64,000 nt of DNA. Origin: Ornithodoros turicata (taxonomy: Eukaryota; Arthropoda; Arachnida; Ixodida; Argasidae). This document shows positions 59,222-64,000 of this stretch, in pieces (position 1 is the first letter of the stretch; every line of letters begins with the position of its first letter). The notes beneath the pieces are model-generated. The model had not been told where the DNA came from and searched no databases. It saw only the letters and a program-made list of their open reading frames with translations. The stretch lies in the NCBI RefSeq assembly GCF_037126465.1, contig NC_088201.1, forward strand, positions 439,001 to 503,000, in the 5' to 3' direction. Made by a program: the position numbers and the translations under genes.

Positions 59222-59455
59222 CTATAATAGTAAACCAAAAAGCACGTTCTTCTCTATGTAAACCAAATTCCTTTACAGCACTACATTTTATGCCAAGCCG
59301 CCCTCTTCCCTTTGTTTTATTACGATATGTCGACATCGTGGCAGCCATTCCTGGGACCATTTTTCCCGGAACCGACGTTGCAGTGATCTCCAGCCCCCGC
59401 CGCTGTAACGCTTTGCACCAAAACGTCCGTGCACCGAAATGTCCTAGACCCAGTA
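59222..59455 (-). mobile_element. Repeat arm, inverted copy of 57701-57895
   Basis: The - strand reads MSTYRNKTKGRGRLGIKCSA and VKEFGLHREERAFWF, a short basic frame shared with the other arm. The outer edge GGGTCTAGGACATTTCGGTG carries the GGACATTT motif. Confidence 0.7.
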
Positions 59456-60887
59456 ATAATAAACTATTGTCCCAGGAGAACGTACTGTGCAAACATAGTA
59501 AAAATCACTTCTGCCACTAGAGTTATAGTAACAGTTACGTTTTTAGAGTAACGCGTGCAACTCTGAGAATAGCATACAATACAACAAGTGCAGACGCCCA
59601 TCACGGCTTTCGTACGTTGACTTCGTCGAAACTAACATTCCCATTTTTACTTTATTCACATCACATCACATCACATCACGCTTTCGTACGTGCATATGAC
59701 TCTTAACGTTTCAGGCCCGTATCAGGCCAGGAACTTGAAAACACGGAAACACTACATTTCACGTCTTTGTTGCATCGCACTTGTTATTTCTAGCTTGTAC
59801 TGCAGAAAACCAAACTAAAAATTCCACTGGGATGCCTTTGCTTTGTGTATTTGGGGAGAAGGTTGCTGCTTCCTTTTTGTGGTTCCAGAGCAAACTGTCC
59901 AGCGGGGTGCACAATTCCCTTATTTCAACTTCTGCGTCCCGGTTCTTTGGCAAGAAACAACCGGCTCATTTCAACCGACCCCAATTCACTCGTCGCATTG
60001 CTTCTCCCGGCGAGTCAGACATTCCTCCATTGTCGCGTTCAACCTAAGAATGGCATTGTCCGTGCATCCTGTTCTCCCTTCATGGGAGTTGGGACAGGGA
60101 ACTGGGCTACAACCTCTGTCACGTGGAAGGCCTGTAGAAATTTTTAGGTAGTGTACGTCACAGGAAAATTCAACCATCAAATTATGCCCATATTATTTAT
60201 AGTTCTGAGGTATAGCAATGCATTTGCAATGACTTGTGAAAAGCACATAAATCCCATACAGCATGTGTAAACTACAATTGTCTGCGCCTTGTGCTTTCAC
60301 ATATAAAACATTGTTGCGTCTAATTTACTTATACTTCGCTACCGCAAAGAAGAAACATTAAAACACAAAGAACATTAAAATCGGGGTGAATGAATTCCAG
60401 AAGTGAGCGGGGTCAACCACGTCATTGAGGTATATTTAAAATGCTGTAAATACAAAATGTATCGTCACATGCCACCAGTGACAACCACCATGCCAGTGGC
60501 ACGTTGCGACTTTCCCTATTATATTCTGTAAAATTGAAGGAGCCATGCCTTTGTACTAGAACCTCAATCACTCTTCCAGAGTAGAACAACGAAATTAACC
60601 ACGGTTTTCAAAGATTCGCACGTCAGTGTAAAATGTACAGACAACTATATTAATTTATGACATCTCAAATACCTGTCAGATAACGTTCAATCACGCTACA
60701 AATGTGGTACAATTATCAATGTGGTAGTCTCACCGACCAAACGCTCAAGGCGTAAAAATGCTCACCAAGCTTTTTGCGTTCCTGTTGTTTTCGCAAGTGT
60801 CGTAAACAAGGAGAAATGGCCAAGAGAGACCGAAGGGCACGGCCAGCCGGGGCGTCGGTACCTCTTTTCCCTGAATTGTTCGAAATC
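59456..60887. other. Unrecognised DNA
   Basis: A CACAT microsatellite of about five units lies at 59656-59681. Nothing else is recognised. Confidence 0.35.
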
Positions 60888-61010
60888 GTTATGTGTCGTG
60901 TTTGGTTTGTAGCACAGTATGAAATGTTTGTTGCAGGAGTACACACTTTGTTGTGGCTTGGGGGATCATCATGTTTTCAACCACGCGCATGACTGAAGCT
61001 CCTTACAAGT
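60888..61010 (-). repeat. Diverged inverted copy of 57205-57350
   Basis: The reverse complement shares CTTCAGTCATGCGCGTGGTT, AGTGTGTACTCCTG and CGACACATAACG with 57205-57350. It is probably internal sequence of one transposon family. Confidence 0.6.
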
Positions 61011-61290
61011 AAAATAATTCAAACACGTGCACAAGCACGATAGGACTCAACTGGTAATGGGATATATCAATAAAAGCTGAGCAGAAGCGCAGGGCATTCA
61101 TTGGTCGTTCATTCACCTCAAAAGGTATCTTTAATAGTTGCGAAGCAGACTGATTTAACTAGTGAAAATTTCGCGTGACTGACAAGTGTAAAAGTGTATA
61201 AAAATAGCGCGGTATCAGAATAAGCGTGGTCGTTTCTTGCCGTGAACTCTGCTTTTCTTTTTTTTTAATGCCTCAACAGCTACATAGTAT

Positions 61291-64000
61291 CCTCGTCCAG
61301 ACGGCCGTCCCAGACGCCAAAATGACATTTTGATCAACTTTGATTGATAATAACACTTGATATAAAATTGATATCAGAGATGTCATCATCTAATTATTTA
61401 GTCTGTATATTATTAAGTAATATCCCAGAGTATCGGACTCGGGTCTCGTTCCCCTGTTGCACCCACGGTCGGCGCGTTTGCTCAAATCTTCGTCAAGACG
61501 GCCGTCCCAGACGCCAAAATGACATTTTGATCAACTTTGATTGATAATAACACTTGATATAAAATTGATATCAGAGATGTCATCATCTAATTATTTAGTC
61601 TGTATATTATTAAGTAATATCCCAGAGTATCGGACCCGGGTCTCGTTCCCCTGTTGCACCCACGGTCGGCGCGTTTGCTCAAATCCTCGTCCAGACGGCC
61701 GTCCCAGACGCCAAAATGACATTTTGATCAACTTTGATTGATAATAACACTTGATACAAAATTAATATCAGAGATGTCATCATCTAATTATTTAGTCTGT
61801 ATATTATTAATTAATATCCCAGAGTATCGGACCCGGGTCTCGTTCCCCTGTTGCACCCACGGTCGGCGCGTTTGCTCAAATCCTCGTCCAGACGGCCGTC
61901 CCAGACGCCAAAATGACATTTTGATCAACTTTGATTGATAATAACACTTGATATAAAATTAATATCAGAGATGTCATCATCTAATTATTTAGTCTGTATA
62001 TTATTAATTAATATCCCAGAGTATCGGACCCGGGTCTCGTTCCCCTGTTGCACCCACGGTCGGCGCGTTTGCTCAAATCCTCGTCCAGACGGCCGTCCCA
62101 GACGCCAAAATGACATTTTGATCAACTTTGATTGATAATAACACTTGATATAAAATTAATATCAGAGATGTCATCATCTAATTATTTAGTCTGTATATTA
62201 TTAATTAATATCCCAGAGTATCGGACCCGGGTCTCGTTCCCCTGTTGCACCCACGGTCGGCGCGTTTGCTCAAATCCTCGTCCAGACGGCCGTCCCAGAC
62301 GCCAAAATGACATTTTGATCAACTTTGATTGATAATAACACTTGATATAAAATTAATATCAGAGATGTCATCATCTAATTATTTAGTCTGTATATTATTA
62401 ATTAATATCCCAGAGTATCGGACCCGGGTCTCGTTCCCCTGTTGCACCCACGGTCGGCGCGTTTGCTCAAATCCTCGTCCAGACGGCCGTCCCAGACGCA
62501 AAATGACATTTTGATCAACTTTGATTGATAATAACACTTGATATAAAATTGATATCAGAGATGTCATCATCTAATTATTTAGTCTGTATATTATTAATTA
62601 ATATCCCAGAGTATCGGACCCGGGTCTCGTTCCCCTGTTGCACCCACGGTCGGCGCGTTTGCTCAAATCCTCGTCCAGACGGCCGTCCCAGACGCCAAAA
62701 TTACATTTTGATCAACTTTGATTGATAATAACACTTGATATAAAATTGATATCCCAGATGTCATAATCTAATTATTTAGTCTGTATATTATTAAGTAATA
62801 TCCCAGAGTATCGGACCCGGGTCTCGTTCCCCTGTTGCACCCACGGTCGGCGCGTTTGCTCAAATCTTCGTCAAGACGGCCGTCCCAGACGCCAAAATGA
62901 CATTTTGATCAACTTTGGTTGGTAATAACACTTGATATAAAATTGATATCAGAGATGTCATCATCTAATTAGCTAGTCTGTATATCATTAATTAATGTCC
63001 CAGAGTATCGGACCCGGGTCTCGTTCCCCTGTTGCACCCACGGTCGGCGCGTTTGCTCAAATCCTCGTCCAGACGGCCGTCCCAGACGCCAAAATGACAT
63101 TTTGATCAACTTTGATTGATAATAACACTTGATATAAAATTAATATCAGAGATGTCATCATCTAATTATTTAGTCTGTATATTATTAATTAATATCCCAG
63201 AGTATCGGACCCGGGTCTCGTTCCCCTGTTGCACCCACGGTCGGCGCGTTTGCTCAAATCCTCGTCCAGACGGCCGTCCCAGACGCCAAAATGACATTTT
63301 GATCAACTTTGATTGATAATAACACTTGATATAAAATTAATATCAGAGATGTCATCATCTAATTATTTAGTCTGTATATTATTAATTAATATCCCAGAGT
63401 ATCGGACCCGGGTCTCGTTCCCCTGTTGCACCCACGGTCGGCGCGTTTGCTCAAATCCTCGTCCAGACGGCCGTCCCAGACGCCAAAATGACATTTTGAT
63501 CAACTTTGATTGATAATAACACTTGATATAAAATTAATATCAGAGATGTCATCATCTAATTATTTAGTCTGTATATTATTAATTAATATCCCAGAGTATC
63601 GGACCCGGGTCTCGTTCCCCTGTTGCACCCACGGTCGGCGCGTTTGCTCAAATCCTCGTCCAGACGGCCGTCCCAGACGCCAAAATGACATTTTGATCAA
63701 CTTTGATTGATAATAACACTTGATATAAAATTAATATCAGAGATGTCATCATCTAATTATTTAGTCTGTATATTATTAATTAATATCCCAGAGTATCGGA
63801 CCCGGGTCTCGTTCCCCTGTTGCACCCACGGTCGGCGCGTTTGCTCAAATCCTCGTCCAGACGGCCGTCCCAGACGCAAAATGACATTTTGATCAACTTT
63901 GATTGATAATAACACTTGATATAAAATTGATATCAGAGATGTCATCATCTAATTATTTAGTCTGTATATTATTAATTAATATCCCAGAGTATCGGACCCG
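61291..64000. repeat. 197-bp satellite array, about 13.8 copies
   Basis: Units begin CTCGTCCAGACGGCCGTCCC and repeat every 197 bp up to the window end, so the right limit is unknown. Each unit carries a 66-codon frame from ATAATAACACTTGATATAAA that stops within the next unit; it is a by-product of the repeat and not a gene. A one-base deletion (GACGCAAAATG for GACGCCAAAATG) at about 62498 and 63876 and the alternation of AATTAATATC and AATTGATATC recur 1,378 bp apart, indicating a seven-unit higher-order repeat. Confidence 0.97.

Noticed and set aside
61344..63892. A series of identical 61-66 residue proteins
   Set aside because: Each is the same frame inside the 197-bp satellite unit and shows no sign of selection or expression.
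61291..64000. Hammerhead ribozyme in the 197-bp satellite
   Set aside because: CTGGACGAG resembles the CTGANGA core only loosely, and no GAAA with a paired stem follows.

Overview
The window is nuclear DNA of an arthropod with a large, repeat-rich genome, most likely a chelicerate and probably a tick. The reasons are spliced metazoan genes (the arthropod multipass protein tincar and a diflavin reductase), long satellite arrays, and a transposon mix of Gypsy, Penelope-like, DIRS-like, I/R1-group LINE, tRNA-derived SINE and many MITEs. The tick assignment is an inference from this mix; no species marker was seen. There is no bacterial gene organisation, CRISPR array or rRNA.

Layout. (1) 1-8928: about 65 tandem copies of a 138-bp satellite, containing an internal duplication of about 3.2 kb. 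(2) 9243-9465: the terminal exon of NDOR1 (+ strand), so the satellite probably lies in its last intron. (3) 13435-29894: a complete five-exon tincar (tinc) gene on the - strand, 683 codons, convergent with NDOR1. Its introns are 4.8 kb, 63 bp, 8.8 kb of repeats plus unique DNA (9.5 kb in all), and 73 bp. (4) 30062-35334: an apparently intact Ty3/Gypsy element with identical 259-bp LTRs. It lies on the tinc strand about 170 bp upstream of the first tinc start codon. (5) 36-44 kb: a transposon mosaic with an inverted Penelope-like pair carrying hammerhead-like motifs, SINE pieces, a hAT MITE, a TTAA-flanked element and a mariner-type MITE. (6) 44.4-48.0 kb: a decayed I/R1-type LINE. (7) 48227-49289: an extended short-chain dehydrogenase/epimerase gene (- strand, 336 codons) with a 52-nt intron. 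(8) 49.4-61.3 kb: more repeats, including a Tigger-like MITE, a DIRS-like relic with tyrosine recombinase, and a cluster of elements with the GGACAATTG/GGACATTTG motif. (9) 61291-64000: a second satellite of 197 bp with a seven-unit higher-order repeat, running off the end.

Only three host genes are supported. NDOR1 belongs to electron supply for cytosolic iron-sulfur assembly, tincar is a membrane protein of unknown biochemistry, and the epimerase-like enzyme probably acts on a nucleotide sugar. Nothing suggests that they work together. The main biological interest is how mobile DNA sits against these genes: a young LTR beside the tinc 5' end, a satellite in an NDOR1 intron, and an enzyme gene whose tiny intron is hidden inside an open frame.
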